A stretch of DNA of 64,000 nucleotides from Proluteimonas flavola (GCF_021191705.1 NZ_JAIWPU010000028.1:1-64000), one strand, 5' to 3'. Positions 8,990 through 19,708 are shown, counted from the stretch's first letter. Notes: generated by a model from the letters alone, not told the origin. A program made the numbers and translations.

Positions 8990-9190
8990 ATGCACACCTA
9001 CCTCGATTGCCCGTTCCCCACCGCCTGGACCGCCGACGAACTCGCCAGCGCCGTACCGCGCCGGCTGTCGGCTGCATTCGCGGCCGGCATTCCATTCGAC
9101 GCTTCGTCCGGCGCATGCGTCCCCGCCTTCTTACGCGCACGCCGGCGTCCGGTCGACCACGGCCTGCCGATCCTGTTCCGCGTCCGCTGA
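8990..9190 (+). CDS. Possible 66-residue protein inside the exporter operon
   Basis: An open frame starts with ATG two bases after the adaptor stop and fills most of the 251-base gap before the ATPase gene. By hand count about 80% of its third codon positions are G or C, in keeping with coding sequence here. The product (beginning MHTYLDCPFPTAWTADELAS) has two Cys, a basic C-terminus and no clear membrane helix or signal peptide. I do not recognise a family and see no Shine-Dalgarno of its own, though translational coupling is possible. If it is not a gene, the stretch is an unusually long spacer for this operon. Confidence 0.4.
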   Translation: MHTYLDCPFPTAWTADELASAVPRRLSAAFAAGIPFDASSGACVPAFLRARRRPVDHGLPILFRVR

Positions 9191-9238
9191 GCGCGACGCG
9201 TCTCTCCTCTCTCCAGTCACGCCACAGGACACATTCCC

Positions 9239-9961
<723 letters not shown>

Positions 9962-9972
9962 GGAGATCCGGC

Positions 9973-11274
9973 ATGTTCGGTTACTACCTGCAGCTCGCGC
10001 TGCGCAGCTTCCGCAACAGCAAGATGCTCACCGCGTTGATGGTGCTGGCGATCGCGCTGGGCATCGGCGCGAGCATGACCACGCTGACCGTGTTCCATGT
10101 GCTGTCGGGCGATCCGATTCCCGACAAGAGCGATCGTCTGTTCTACGTGCAGCTCGACCCCGAAAGCATGCATGGCTACGTCGCCGACAGCGAGCCGAGC
10201 CGCAACATGACGCGCTTCGATTCGGAGACCCTGCTGCGCGAGGCACGCGGCAAGCGCCAGGCGTTCATGACCGGCGGCTTCGTTGCGATCGAGCCGGACG
10301 GTGCGCGTGCCCCGTTCTTCACCGATGCGCGCTACAGCTCGTCGGAATTCTTCGACATGTTCGACGCGCCCATGGCCTATGGACGCGGCTGGACGAAGGA
10401 AGACGACGCCGCGGGCGCGCGCGTGGCGGTGATCTCCGAGGAGACCAACCAGACCGTGTTCGGCGGGGGCGACAGCACCGGCAAGACCTTGCGTATGAGC
10501 GGCAGCGCGTTCCGCGTGATCGGCGTGCTCGCACCATGGCGGCCGACGCCGCGGTTCTGGGACCTCAATCTCGACGGCTTCGAGTCGCTGGAATCGGTGT
10601 TCGTGCCCTTCTCGGCGGCGATGGACACCAAGCTCTCGCGCATGGGCAGCATGAGCTGCTGGGGCGAGTCGAGCGGCATCGATTCCAATTCGCTCAATGC
10701 ACCCTGCTCGTGGCTGCAGTACTGGGTGGAACTGGAATCGCCCGGCGATGCAGCCGCCTACCGCGATTATCTGGAGTCCTACTCGGAGCAGCAGCGCACG
10801 GCGGGTCGCTTCCAGCGCCCGGTCAACGTGCGCCTGCGCGACGTGCGCGCGCATTTGGACCATGCCCAGGTCGTGCCGAGCGACGTGCGCCTGCAGGTGT
10901 GGCTGGCACTGGGATTCCTGTTGGTCTGTCTGGTCAACACCGTCGGTCTGCTGCTGGCGAAGAGCCTGCGGCGCGCGTCGGAGATCGGCGTCCGCCGGGC
11001 GCTGGGCGCATCCCGCCGGGCGATCTTCGCTCAGGTCCTGGTCGAAGCGGGTGCGATCGGTGTGGCGGGCGGCATCTGCGGGCTGGGGCTGGCACTGCTC
11101 GGCCTGTGGGCCGTGCGCCAGAACCCGAGCACCTATGCGGAACTTGCGCGGCTCGACGCCTCGATGCTTCTGCTGACTTTCGGCCTGTCGGTCACCGCCA
11201 GCCTGCTCGCCGGCCTGCTGCCCGCCTGGCGCGCCATGCAGGTCACGCCGGCGATCCAGCTCAAGTCGCAGTGA
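9973..11274 (+). CDS. ABC transporter permease, MacB/FtsX family (first of two)
   Basis: A 433-residue permease with one N-terminal membrane helix (about 16-35, LTALMVLAIALGIGASMTTL), a large periplasmic MacB-PCD-like domain to about residue 305, and three C-terminal helices. The cytoplasmic loop SEIGVRRALGASRRAIFAQV is the family coupling region that meets the ATPase. It pairs with a second, different permease downstream, so the transporter is probably a heterodimer. GGAG precedes the ATG closely. Confidence 0.92.
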   Translation: MFGYYLQLALRSFRNSKMLTALMVLAIALGIGASMTTLTVFHVLSGDPIPDKSDRLFYVQLDPESMHGYVADSEPSRNMTRFDSETLLREARGKRQAFMTGGFVAIEPDGARAPFFTDARYSSSEFFDMFDAPMAYGRGWTKEDDAAGARVAVISEETNQTVFGGGDSTGKTLRMSGSAFRVIGVLAPWRPTPRFWDLNLDGFESLESVFVPFSAAMDTKLSRMGSMSCWGESSGIDSNSLNAPCSWLQYWVELESPGDAAAYRDYLESYSEQQRTAGRFQRPVNVRLRDVRAHLDHAQVVPSDVRLQVWLALGFLLVCLVNTVGLLLAKSLRRASEIGVRRALGASRRAIFAQVLVEAGAIGVAGGICGLGLALLGLWAVRQNPSTYAELARLDASMLLLTFGLSVTASLLAGLLPAWRAMQVTPAIQLKSQ

Positions 11275-11359
11275 CCGGTGCCGTCGAACCGATCTGAATC
11301 CCACCCCCGTCGCCGTCATCCCCGCCTGCGCGGACATGATGGCAGACACTGGAGACTCC

Positions 11360-12583
11360 ATGGACATCCGCCCCATCCTCTCGACGCTGCGCCGGCACAA
11401 GACCGCAGCGACGCTGATCGTCGTCGAGATCGCGCTCGCCTGCGCGATCATCTGCAATGCGATCTATCTCATCGATCGCCGCATCGACCACATGTCCCGG
11501 CCCAGCGGCGCAACCGAGGACGAGATCGTGCATCTCCAGATGCCGACCGTGAACACCGATGGCAACACCGACCTCGACGCCTTCGTTGCGCGGGACCTGG
11601 CCGCGCTGCGTGCGATTCCCGGTGTGAAGCACGTGGCCAGCGCCACGCAGATCCCCTACGGCAACAGCAGCTCGACCAGCGGCGTGCGGCTCAAGGCGGA
11701 CCAGGTGGACAACACCCTCGTCTCGTCGCCCTATATGGGCAGCGAGGACCTGTTCGACACCATGGGACTGCGTCTGGTGGCAGGGCGCAAGTTCAATGCC
11801 GACGAGTACGTGGACATGGCCACACTCGACGCCGGAGGCGACGACGCGAAAGTGCCGGCAGTGATCATCAACCAGGCGATGGCAGCGTCTCTGTTTCCAG
11901 GGCAGGACGCGGTCGGCAAGCACATCTACAGCTGGGGCAACGCGCCGATGCCGATCGTGGGCGTAGTGGAGACGCTGTCACGGCCCAACGACGGTTCGGG
12001 GCCGGGCAACGCGACCATGCTGATGCCGGTGCGCGTTGCCTCGCCCAATCTCAACTATCTGCTGCGCACCGATCCGTCGCAGCGACATGAGGTGCTGGCG
12101 GCCGCCGAAGCTGCTCTGAAGCAGATCGATCCCAATCGCGTCACCGTCAACAGCAACCTGCTCAGCGAACTGCGCGAGAAGTACTACCGCGAGGATCGCG
12201 CGATGGCGATGCTGCTGGTCGTGGTGTGCATCGCGCTGCTGGTCGTCACCGCGCTCGGCATCGTCGGCCTGGCCAGCTTCTGGGTGCAGCAACGCACCAA
12301 GCAGATCGGCATCCGACGCGCGCTCGGCGCGACGCGCGGGCAGATCCTGCGCTACTTCCAGGTCGAGAATTTCCTGCTCGCGTCGATCGGCATCGCGCTG
12401 GGCATGCTGCTGGCCTACGGGCTCAACCAGCTGCTCATGTCGCGCTACGAGCTCGGCCGGTTGCCGCTGATGTACCTGCCGGCCGGCGCTGTGGTGTTGT
12501 GGCTGCTCGGACAGGTCGCGGTGTACTGGCCCGCGCGGCGCGCGGCCTCGGTGCCGCCGGCCGTGGCGACGCGGAGCATCTGA
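11360..12583 (+). CDS. ABC transporter permease, MacB/FtsX family (second of two)
   Basis: A 407-residue relative of the preceding permease with the same plan: one N-terminal helix (KTAATLIVVEIALACAIICN), a periplasmic domain, and three C-terminal helices. The coupling loop is KQIGIRRALGATRGQILRYF. The ATG at 11360 was chosen over an in-frame ATG eight codons earlier because GGAG lies about six bases upstream and the first permease also begins close to its helix. It ends just before a strong hairpin that separates the transport genes from the regulators. Confidence 0.92.
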   Translation: MDIRPILSTLRRHKTAATLIVVEIALACAIICNAIYLIDRRIDHMSRPSGATEDEIVHLQMPTVNTDGNTDLDAFVARDLAALRAIPGVKHVASATQIPYGNSSSTSGVRLKADQVDNTLVSSPYMGSEDLFDTMGLRLVAGRKFNADEYVDMATLDAGGDDAKVPAVIINQAMAASLFPGQDAVGKHIYSWGNAPMPIVGVVETLSRPNDGSGPGNATMLMPVRVASPNLNYLLRTDPSQRHEVLAAAEAALKQIDPNRVTVNSNLLSELREKYYREDRAMAMLLVVVCIALLVVTALGIVGLASFWVQQRTKQIGIRRALGATRGQILRYFQVENFLLASIGIALGMLLAYGLNQLLMSRYELGRLPLMYLPAGAVVLWLLGQVAVYWPARRAASVPPAVATRSI

Positions 12584-12588
12584 CCAAT

Positions 12589-12619
12589 GTCGCCGGTTGC
12601 GCGCGTCGCAACCGGCGAC
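12589..12619. repeat. Perfect 13-bp inverted repeat (intercistronic hairpin)
   Basis: GTCGCCGGTTGCG (12589-12601) is the exact reverse complement of CGCAACCGGCGAC (12607-12619), with a five-base loop CGCGT. It begins five bases after the second permease stop and ends 48 bases before the response-regulator ATG. No T-run follows, so it is more likely an RNA-stabilising or partial-termination hairpin than a full intrinsic terminator. Confidence 0.85.
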
Positions 12620-12667
12620 GACCATGCCTGTCGATCACGCACCTTCCCGCCGGATGCCCAGCCACTG

Positions 12668-14008
12668 ATGCCCACGATCCTCGTCATCGACGACAACCCC
12701 GCCGTCGCCACCGCGCTGGAGGTGCTGTTCTCGCTGCACGACATCGCCTGCGAACACGCGGCGACGCCCGAGGCCGGCATTGCCCGCTTGCAGGCGGGCG
12801 GTATCGATCTGGTCGTGCAGGACATGAATTTCCACGCCGACACCACGTCCGGCGAAGAAGGCATCGCCCTGTTCCACGCGATCCGGCGCTTCGATCCCGA
12901 TCTGCCGGTCGTGCTGCTGACCGCGTGGACGCGCCTGGAATCGGCGGTGGAACTGATCCGCTCGGGGGCGGCCGACTACCTCGGAAAACCCTGGGACGAC
13001 GGCAAGCTGCTGGCCACGGTCAACACGCTGCTGGAGCTGTCGTCGACGCGCCGGGCACTGGATGCACGCACGCGCGACGATCGCCGCCGCCGCGATGCGC
13101 TGGTGCAGGGCCGGGATCTACGCGGCCTGGTCTGGGACGATCCGGCCAGCGAAACCACACTGTCGCTCGCATTGCAGGTCGCCGCGTCGATGCTGCCGGT
13201 GCTGATCACCGGCCCCAACGGCAGCGGCAAGGAAAAGTACGCCGAGATCCTGCACGCGAACTCGAATGTCCGCGGCGGCCCGTTCGTCGCGGTCAACTGC
13301 GGCGCACTGCCCCATGATCTCGTCGAAGCGGAACTGTTCGGCGCAGAAGCCGGCGCCTACACCGGCGCGACCCGGTCTCGCGAAGGCAAGTTCGAAGCGG
13401 CCGATGGCGGCACGCTGTTCCTCGACGAAGTCGGCACCCTGCCGCCCGCCGGGCAGGTCAAGCTGCTGCGCGTGCTGGAGACGGGGCGCTTCGAACGGCT
13501 GGGCGGCAATCGCGAACGCAGCGTGTCGGTGCGCGTGCTCAGCGCGACCAATGCCGACCTGCAGGCGATGATCGCCGATGGCCGTTTTCGGGAGGATCTC
13601 TACTATCGGCTCAACGGCATCGAACTGCGCCTGCCGCCGCTGGCACAACGGCCGCGCGACATCCTGCCGCTCGCACGGCATTTCCTCGATGGCCGCAAAC
13701 CGCTGACGGCAGGCGCGGAACGCGCCCTGCTGCAGCACGGCTGGCCGGGCAACGTGCGCGAACTGCGCAATGTGATCCAGCGCGCGGAACTGCTGGCGCG
13801 CGAGGCGCAGATCGACGCGCGCGATCTCGCGTTGCCCGCCGCGCCCGTTGCGGCCGTCGAAGTCGATGCCGTCGAGCCGGATCGCGCCGAGATCGAGGCC
13901 GCACTCGCGCGCAGCGGCGGCGTGCTCGCACAGGCCGCGACCGAACTCGGGCTGTCGAGGCAGGCGCTGTACCGGCGCCTCGACCGCCTCGGCATCCGTC
14001 GCGACTGA
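12668..14008 (+). CDS. NtrC-family sigma-54-dependent response regulator
   Basis: A 446-residue activator with three domains. The receiver (1-120) has acidic pair D8-D9, phospho-acceptor D52 (VVQDMNF), and the conserved Thr (LLTAW) and Lys (LGKPWDD). The AAA+ domain has Walker [10 protein letters not shown] (unusual for the common GESGTGKE), sigma-54 contact loop GAYTGA and Walker [13 protein letters not shown]-terminal Fis-type helix-turn-helix ([19 protein letters not shown]) binds DNA. An intact GAYTGA means it should act with sigma-54, and a good sigma-54 promoter heads the operon. The ATG at 12668 gives the canonical receiver start; the frame is open further upstream. The kinase ATG follows its stop by one base. 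Confidence 0.93.
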   Translation: MPTILVIDDNPAVATALEVLFSLHDIACEHAATPEAGIARLQAGGIDLVVQDMNFHADTTSGEEGIALFHAIRRFDPDLPVVLLTAWTRLESAVELIRSGAADYLGKPWDDGKLLATVNTLLELSSTRRALDARTRDDRRRRDALVQGRDLRGLVWDDPASETTLSLALQVAASMLPVLITGPNGSGKEKYAEILHANSNVRGGPFVAVNCGALPHDLVEAELFGAEAGAYTGATRSREGKFEAADGGTLFLDEVGTLPPAGQVKLLRVLETGRFERLGGNRERSVSVRVLSATNADLQAMIADGRFREDLYYRLNGIELRLPPLAQRPRDILPLARHFLDGRKPLTAGAERALLQHGWPGNVRELRNVIQRAELLAREAQIDARDLALPAAPVAAVEVDAVEPDRAEIEAALARSGGVLAQAATELGLSRQALYRRLDRLGIRRD

Positions 14009-14009
14009 C

Positions 14010-15323
14010 ATGCGCTGGCAACAGCGGCTGCCGTTGACGGGCGTGGTCATCGCGATCGCACTGGTGCACGTCGCGCTGGGCGCGGGATTCGCGTTGCTGC
14101 TGCTGCGCTGGTGGTCGCCATGGGTGGCAGTCGTGGGCGCCACGGCTTGTGTGCTGCCCTCGCTCGCCTTGTCGCTGCAACGCGCATTCGCGCCGTCGCA
14201 TGCGCTGTTCCGGGCACTCGCCGGCACCGTGGCGAGCTATCGCGACAGCGACTACGGCTTCAGCGTGACGTGGCAGGGCGGCGGTGCGCTGGGTGAACTG
14301 GTCGCCGCGCACAACGAGCTGGGCGAAACCCTGCGCGCGCAGCGTCTGTCGCTGGTGCAGCGCGAACTGCTCCTCGACACGATGGTGCAGAACACGCCGG
14401 TCGCGATGCTGCTGCTCGATCCCGGCGACCGCGTGGCGCACGCGAACCTCGCGGCGCGCCGCGCGCTCGGCGGCGGTCGCAAGCTGGAAGGCCAGGCGTT
14501 CTCCGCCTTGCTCGCCGACGCGCCGCCAGCACTCGCCGACGCGTTCGCCCGCGGCGGCGACGGACTGTTCACCATCGGCGACGGCGAGACCGAGGAGATC
14601 CATCACCTGTCGCGCCGGCACTTCCGATTGAACGGCCGGCGCCACGAACTGCTGCTGCTGCGGCAGATGACCACCGAACTGCGGCGCCAGGAAGTGCAGA
14701 CCTGGAAGAAGGTCATCCGCGTCATCAGCCACGAACTCAACAATTCGCTGGCGCCGATCGCCTCGCTCGCGCATTCGGGCAGCGAGCTGCTGCGCCGCGG
14801 TCAGACCGCGCGCCTGCCGGAGGCGCTGCGCACGATCGAGGAACGCGCGCGGCATCTGGAAGGCTTCATCCGCGGCTACGCGCATTTCGCCAAGCTGCCG
14901 GCGCCGCGTCGCGAACCGGTCCGCTGGCGCGCGTTCCTCGACCAGCTGCGCTCGCAGGTGCCGTTCGTGGACGTCGGTCCGCTGGACGATGCGTTCACCG
15001 CGTCCTTCGATGCCGCCCAGGTCGAGCAGGCGCTGTTGAACCTGCTGCGCAATGCGCACGAGGCCGATGGCGATCCCGATGCGGTCGCGGTCGGACTGCG
15101 TCGCACCGTGGATGGCTGGCGGATCGACGTGCTCGATCGCGGGCCCGGCATGAACGAGGCGGTGCTGGCGAACGCGCTGTTGCCGTTCTATTCGACCAAG
15201 CGCAACGGCACCGGCCTCGGGCTTGCGCTCGCGCGCGAGATCGCCGAAGCGCACGGTGGCCGCATCGCCCTGCTCAACCGCGAGGGGGGCGGGCTCTGCG
15301 TGTCGCTGGTCTTGCCGGACTGA
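14010..15323 (+). CDS. Sensor histidine kinase, NtrY-like
   Basis: A 437-residue kinase with two adjacent membrane helices (about 7-30 and 33-52) and almost no periplasmic loop. A HAMP-like linker and a PAS-type domain (about 120-190, NTPVAMLLLDPGDRVAHANL) follow. The H-box is VISHELNNSLAPIASL with His near 241. The ATPase carries N-box LLNLLRNAHEA, G1 DRGPGM and G2 GTGLGLALARE. The lack of a periplasmic sensor suggests that it senses a membrane or cytoplasmic cue, or the transporter itself. It starts one base after the response-regulator stop and is the last gene of the exporter unit. Confidence 0.92.
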   Translation: MRWQQRLPLTGVVIAIALVHVALGAGFALLLLRWWSPWVAVVGATACVLPSLALSLQRAFAPSHALFRALAGTVASYRDSDYGFSVTWQGGGALGELVAAHNELGETLRAQRLSLVQRELLLDTMVQNTPVAMLLLDPGDRVAHANLAARRALGGGRKLEGQAFSALLADAPPALADAFARGGDGLFTIGDGETEEIHHLSRRHFRLNGRRHELLLLRQMTTELRRQEVQTWKKVIRVISHELNNSLAPIASLAHSGSELLRRGQTARLPEALRTIEERARHLEGFIRGYAHFAKLPAPRREPVRWRAFLDQLRSQVPFVDVGPLDDAFTASFDAAQVEQALLNLLRNAHEADGDPDAVAVGLRRTVDGWRIDVLDRGPGMNEAVLANALLPFYSTKRNGTGLGLALAREIAEAHGGRIALLNREGGGLCVSLVLPD

Positions 15324-15329
15324 GCGCTC

Positions 15330-15402
15330 GTGCAGGAGCGCGCTTGCGCGCGACGGCGCCTTGCCGCTGATGCCCCGTCGCGCGCGAGCGCGCTCCTACA
15401 GG
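15330..15402. repeat. REP-type hairpin element
   Basis: An imperfect inverted repeat with left arm around GCAGGAGCGCGCTTGCGCG and right arm around CGCGAGCGCGCTCCTAC. It fills the gap between the convergent kinase and glmU genes. Related elements occur at 28533-28598, 36548-36613 and 53676-53743. Confidence 0.8.
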
Positions 15403-15426
15403 AAGCAGTGCGTCGTGAAATGCGCC

Positions 15427-16791
15427 TCAGCGCTTCTTCGGCCGTACCCAGCCTTCGACCACCGTCTGCCTGCCACGTGCAACCGCAAGCTTGCCGTCGG
15501 GCACATCGTTGACGATGACCGAGCCGGCGGCCGTCGTCGCGTCGTGGCCGATCCGCACCGGCGCGACCAGCGCCGCGTTCGAGCCGATGAAAGCGCGGTC
15601 GCCGATCACCGTCTTCGACTTGTTCGCGCCGTCGTAGTTGCAGGTGATCGTGCCGGCGCCGATGTTGCTGCCGGCGCCGATCTCGGCATCGCCGAGGTAC
15701 GTCAGGTGGTTGGCCTTGCTGCCGACGCCGAGCGTGGTGTTCTTGGTCTCGACGAAATTGCCGATGTGCACGCCATCGGCGAGCACCGTGCCCGGGCGCA
15801 GGCGCGCGAACGGGCCGATGGTCACCGCGCCTTCCGCGCGCACGCCTTCGAGGTCGCAATGCGCGCGCACTTCGGTGCCCTCGCCCAGGCCCACGTCCTT
15901 CAGGCGACAGAACGGCCCGACGCGCACGCCGTCGCCGAGCGCGACGCGTCCTTCGAAGATCACGTCGACATCGATCTCGACATCGCTGCCGACGATCACC
16001 TCACCGCGGATGTCCACGCGCGCCGGATCGGCGAAGCGTGCGCCGGCGACGCACAGGGCGCGCACCGCGCGCAGCTGCCATGCGCGTTCGAGCTGCGAGA
16101 GCTGCCAGGAATCGTTCGCGCCTTCGGCCTCGAGCGGATCGTCGACCATGACGATCTGCGCGGCGCTGTACTCGTCTGCCGCCATCGCGAACACGTCGGT
16201 CAGGTAGTACTCGCCCTGCGCGTTGTCCGCCGACAGCCGCGCCAGCCACGCCTTGAGCGCGGTCGCTTCGGCGGCGAGGATGCCGGTGTTCACCAGATCG
16301 ACGCGGCGCTGTTCGTCGCTGGCATCCTTGTGTTCGACGATCGCGCCGACGTGGCCTTCCGGATCGCGCACGATACGGCCGTAACCGGTCGGATCCTCGA
16401 GCTGCGCGGCCAGCACTGCGAGCCGGCCTTCGACCGATACCAGATGGCGCAGTGTCTCCGCGCGCATCAGCGGCACGTCGCCGTAGAGCACCAGCACCTG
16501 CGCGCCATCGGGCACCTCGGGCATCGCCTGGCGCACCGCATGGCCTGTGCCGAGCTGTTCGCGCTGCTGCGACCAGTGCAGGTCGGGCTGATCGGCGAAC
16601 GCGGCCTGCACCTGCTCGCCGCGATGGCCATAGACCACATGGATGCCGGCGGGTTCGAGCGCACGCGCGGCCTCGACGACATGCCACAGCATCGGCCGCC
16701 CGGCGATCTTCTGCATCACCTTGGGCAGCGACGATTTCATGCGCTTGCCCTCGCCTGCGGCGAGGATGACGACGTGCAGGGGTGCAGTCAT
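15427..16791 (-). CDS. glmU: Bifunctional UDP-N-acetylglucosamine pyrophosphorylase / glucosamine-1-phosphate N-acetyltransferase
   Basis: GlmU catalyses the last two steps to UDP-GlcNAc. The 454-residue product is close to the E. coli length of 456. The N-terminal uridylyltransferase domain opens with [19 protein letters not shown], containing the signature GxGxRMxxxxPK. The C-terminal half is a left-handed beta-helix of hexapeptide repeats ending in the acetyltransferase core ([32 protein letters not shown]). The ATG was chosen by homology to the family start; the frame is open upstream. It is separated from atpC by two plus-strand genes. Confidence 0.96.
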   Translation of the reverse strand: MTAPLHVVILAAGEGKRMKSSLPKVMQKIAGRPMLWHVVEAARALEPAGIHVVYGHRGEQVQAAFADQPDLHWSQQREQLGTGHAVRQAMPEVPDGAQVLVLYGDVPLMRAETLRHLVSVEGRLAVLAAQLEDPTGYGRIVRDPEGHVGAIVEHKDASDEQRRVDLVNTGILAAEATALKAWLARLSADNAQGEYYLTDVFAMAADEYSAAQIVMVDDPLEAEGANDSWQLSQLERAWQLRAVRALCVAGARFADPARVDIRGEVIVGSDVEIDVDVIFEGRVALGDGVRVGPFCRLKDVGLGEGTEVRAHCDLEGVRAEGAVTIGPFARLRPGTVLADGVHIGNFVETKNTTLGVGSKANHLTYLGDAEIGAGSNIGAGTITCNYDGANKSKTVIGDRAFIGSNAALVAPVRIGHDATTAAGSVIVNDVPDGKLAVARGRQTVVEGWVRPKKR

Positions 16792-16852
16792 GGCATTCGA
16801 AAAGCGGAAGGACGTTCGATGATAATGCACCCCTTGCACGTCAGGATCGACG

Positions 16853-18865
16853 ATGTCCCGCATCGAAGCGAACATGCATCCGGTTGCCGGACCGCACTGG
16901 AAAACCGCGCTGTGGCTGCTGGGCCCGGCGCTCGTATTGACCGGTCTCACGGTGCACGGCGTCTGGCGGGCGCTGCCGTGGGAGCGCTTCGCGCTTTCGC
17001 TCGTGCTCGCCGCCGTCGCCGCGCTGGTTGCGTGGCCGCTTGCCCGCTTCGCGCGATGGCGCTGGGCGTCCGCGCTCGCAGCAGTCTGGTGCGCGGCGCT
17101 GGTGCTGTACGCGGGACCCTTGCCGATCCTGGCGACCGCGCTGATTGCGATTGCAAGCCTGGCGTTGGGCCTGCGCTGGATACCCACCGACGTGCCGGGA
17201 CGGATCGCGATCGCAGCCGTGTCCGGTTATGCGGTGATCGCTGGCATCGCGGGTTGGCTGGTCTCCCTGCCGCTCCATTTCGCAGTGGTCTGGATGCTCG
17301 CGCTCGCGCTCCCGATCGCCCTGAACCGCAACGCATTGAAGAGCCAGTGGCAGACCACGCGGATCGAGTGGCGCGCATTCGCCGACGCATCGCCGAAGGG
17401 CGCCGCCGCCGCGGTGATGCTGCTCGGACTGGCCTCCACCGGCGCATGGCTGCCCACCATGCAGATGGACGATCTGACCTATCACCTCAATCTGCCCGCG
17501 CAGCTTGCGCAGCACGCGCGCTATCTTGCCGATCCCGCCCACGGCGCATGGGTCTACGCGCCATGGATGGGGGATGTCGGCCAGGGCCTGGCATGGCTGC
17601 TGGCCGGTCGCGAAGCGCGCGGCGCCGTGAACGCGTTCTGGCTGGTGAGCGCCGCCATCGCATTGGCCGGGGCTGCACGTGCGCTGGGCGCAGCGCCTGT
17701 CGAGCGCATCGCCATCCTGGCGCTGTTCGCAAGTTTTCCGCCGCTGGTCTGGCTGATGGCCGGCATGCAGACCGAATTACCTGCGATGGCCGTGCTCTTC
17801 TCGCTGGTTGCGCTGGTACTGCACGACCGTAGCGGGCGTCATCTGGCGGCGATGACGCTCCTGATGGCGGCACTGGCGGCGCTCAAGCCCATGCACGCGC
17901 TCGCCGCATTGCCGTTGCTGGCCTATGCAACGCGGTATGCGCCCGGCCGCCTGCTGCGAAGCCTGCCGATGCTGGCGGTACTGTGGATCGCGATCGCGGG
18001 TTCGAGTTATGCGCACGCGTGGTGGCATACCGGCAATCCGGTCTTTCCGCTGTTCAATGCGGTGTTCCGGTCACCGCACTATCCGCTCGAGAACATGTCC
18101 GATACGCGATGGCTCACCGGCTTCGGACCGGCGCTGCCGTGGCGCATGACCTTCGAGAGCAGCCGGTTCGTCGAAGCCTGGGACGGCGGCATCGGGTTCC
18201 TGTGGATCGGTCTCGCAGGCGCCTGGCTGCTTGCGCTGTGCCGGCCTGCCACGCGTGCATTCGCGTGCATCGCGGCATGCATCGCGCTGCTGCCACTGGT
18301 ACCGATGCAGTACGCGCGCTACGCCTTTCCCGGTCTGCTCCTGCTGTTGCTGCCGGCATTGAGCGGCAGCCGTGCGGATGTCGGCCGGCGCGTGTGGCGA
18401 TGGCCGATCGTCATGCTCTGCGTGCTCAGCCTCGCCTATCAGGCCAACGCCGGCTGGACGCACCACTCGGCCGCGCTCAAGCGCGCCGTTCGTGCGCCGG
18501 GCGCACCGGACGCGGTGCTGCCTTATTACGTCGCCGAACGCACGCTGATCGCGCGACTGCCCGCAGACGACATGGGCGTGGTGCTGGCCACCGATCCGCA
18601 GCGTGGTCATGTCGCCGAACTCGCCGGCCGCGGCCGGCTGATGTCGATCCACGCACCCGCCCTCGCCGCCGCGCGCGAAGCGGCCGACCGCGACGGCAGC
18701 GGAGAAGCGTGGCGATCGGTGTTCGAGCAACTCGACGCACGCTGGATCCTGATGACCGAAGACACGGCGTCGCCGGCGCTGATGCAGGCGTTGACAGACG
18801 ATCCGGCCATCGAACACGTCGAATCGGTGCAGGGCATCGCCCTGTGGCAGCGGACCTCACCGTGA
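16853..18865 (+). CDS. Large integral membrane protein, possible GT-C-type glycosyltransferase
   Basis: A 670-residue protein with at least ten predicted hydrophobic segments in its first 530 residues and a soluble C-terminal part. The sequence [11 protein letters not shown] near residue 205, with acidic residues in an early extracytoplasmic loop, recalls the acidic motifs of GT-C enzymes that use polyprenyl-phosphate sugars, but no classical signature is certain. The next plus-strand gene is GtrA-like, a family that works with such glycosyltransferases on lipid-linked sugars, which supports an envelope-glycosylation role. AGGA lies six bases before the ATG. It is divergent from glmU with only 61 bases between them. 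Exact function unknown. Confidence 0.7.
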   Translation: MSRIEANMHPVAGPHWKTALWLLGPALVLTGLTVHGVWRALPWERFALSLVLAAVAALVAWPLARFARWRWASALAAVWCAALVLYAGPLPILATALIAIASLALGLRWIPTDVPGRIAIAAVSGYAVIAGIAGWLVSLPLHFAVVWMLALALPIALNRNALKSQWQTTRIEWRAFADASPKGAAAAVMLLGLASTGAWLPTMQMDDLTYHLNLPAQLAQHARYLADPAHGAWVYAPWMGDVGQGLAWLLAGREARGAVNAFWLVSAAIALAGAARALGAAPVERIAILALFASFPPLVWLMAGMQTELPAMAVLFSLVALVLHDRSGRHLAAMTLLMAALAALKPMHALAALPLLAYATRYAPGRLLRSLPMLAVLWIAIAGSSYAHAWWHTGNPVFPLFNAVFRSPHYPLENMSDTRWLTGFGPALPWRMTFESSRFVEAWDGGIGFLWIGLAGAWLLALCRPATRAFACIAACIALLPLVPMQYARYAFPGLLLLLLPALSGSRADVGRRVWRWPIVMLCVLSLAYQANAGWTHHSAALKRAVRAPGAPDAVLPYYVAERTLIARLPADDMGVVLATDPQRGHVAELAGRGRLMSIHAPALAAAREAADRDGSGEAWRSVFEQLDARWILMTEDTASPALMQALTDDPAIEHVESVQGIALWQRTSP

Positions 18866-19067
18866 ACCTGGGCGGTCGAACGGTGGCCGCACCCGCGATC
18901 AGCAGTGCAGCGCACGCTGCCCAGACGATCGCACGTCGGCGCCCGCGTCACATCGACAGCGCCGCGCTGTACACCGCCGCAGGAAAATCTAACGCGCGCC
19001 TGCGTACGATGCCGATGCCGCCGCGGCCGGTGTCGCGCGACGTTCTCCGTGCGTAGCTGGAACCGCG

Positions 19068-19451
19068 ATGAGCCTGACCCGACAAAGTCGCCACTATCTT
19101 GCGATCGGCCTGCTGCAGTGGCTGGTCGACTGGGGCGTGGTTGTCGGCCTGACCCATGTCGGCCTGCCGGTAGCGTCGGCGAACGTGGCCGGGCGTATCA
19201 GCGGCGCGCTGCTGGGCTACTGGCTCAATGGCAAACTGACGTTCGCGGGCGACGACACGACGATCGGCGTGACCCAGTTCCAGCGTTTCATGCTGATGTG
19301 GATCACCACCACCCTGATCAGCACCTGGGCGATGACGCAGATCGACGACGTGTTCGGGCTGAGATGGGTCTGGCTGGCGAAGCCGGCGATCGAACTGGCA
19401 CTCGGCGCGGTGGGCTTCGTGCTGTCGCGGTACTGGATTTACAAGCGCTGA
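19068..19451 (+). CDS. GtrA family membrane protein
   Basis: A 127-residue protein with four membrane helices, the size and layout of GtrA/DPMS family proteins. Typical features are the early helix YLAIGLLQWLVDWGVVVGL, the middle motif GRISGALLGYWLNGKLTF, and the C-terminal FVLSRYWIYKR. Family members help move polyprenyl-linked glucose or similar sugars across the inner membrane for O-antigen or other surface-glycan modification. It lies 202 bases after the large membrane protein, in the same direction. I see no promoter I would defend in that gap. Confidence 0.85.
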   Translation: MSLTRQSRHYLAIGLLQWLVDWGVVVGLTHVGLPVASANVAGRISGALLGYWLNGKLTFAGDDTTIGVTQFQRFMLMWITTTLISTWAMTQIDDVFGLRWVWLAKPAIELALGAVGFVLSRYWIYKR

Positions 19452-19569
19452 TGCATGGCACGGATCGTCCGATGGCGCGTCAAGGTGCTACCGGCGCCTG
19501 CGCGCCTTGCGAGCGCAGCATCGGCAGCGCGAGGCCGGTGACAGCGCCACGCATGGGAGTCCGCGGAGC

Positions 19570-19654
19570 CTAGTGCCGCGTCCCGCATCAGATGCCGGTC
19601 TGCACTTGCCCTCGGCGCGCAGCCTGCGACATCTGATGCGGGACGCGACACTAG
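19570..19654. repeat. CTAG-bounded inverted repeat, MITE-like
   Basis: Two 25-base arms (19570-19594 and 19630-19654) are reverse complements at 24 of 25 positions. Both begin or end with CTAG, and a 35-base centre separates them. The outer arms start CTAGTGCCGCGTCCCGCATC. The element lies between gtrA and the atpC terminator and encodes nothing. Its shape fits a small non-autonomous mobile element or an extragenic palindrome. Confidence 0.75.
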
Positions 19655-19661
19655 ACACGGA

Positions 19662-19684
19662 AACGCCGGCACGAGGCCGGCGTT
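19662..19684 (-). terminator. Hairpin downstream of atpC
   Basis: AACGCCGGC (19662-19670) pairs with GCCGGCGTT (19676-19684) around a five-base loop. It lies 25 bases beyond the atpC stop in the minus direction and is followed there by only a short T-tract. It is a plausible end of the ATP synthase transcript. Confidence 0.6.
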
Positions 19685-19708
19685 CCAGGTGTTGCCTGGC
19701 GCGATGGA

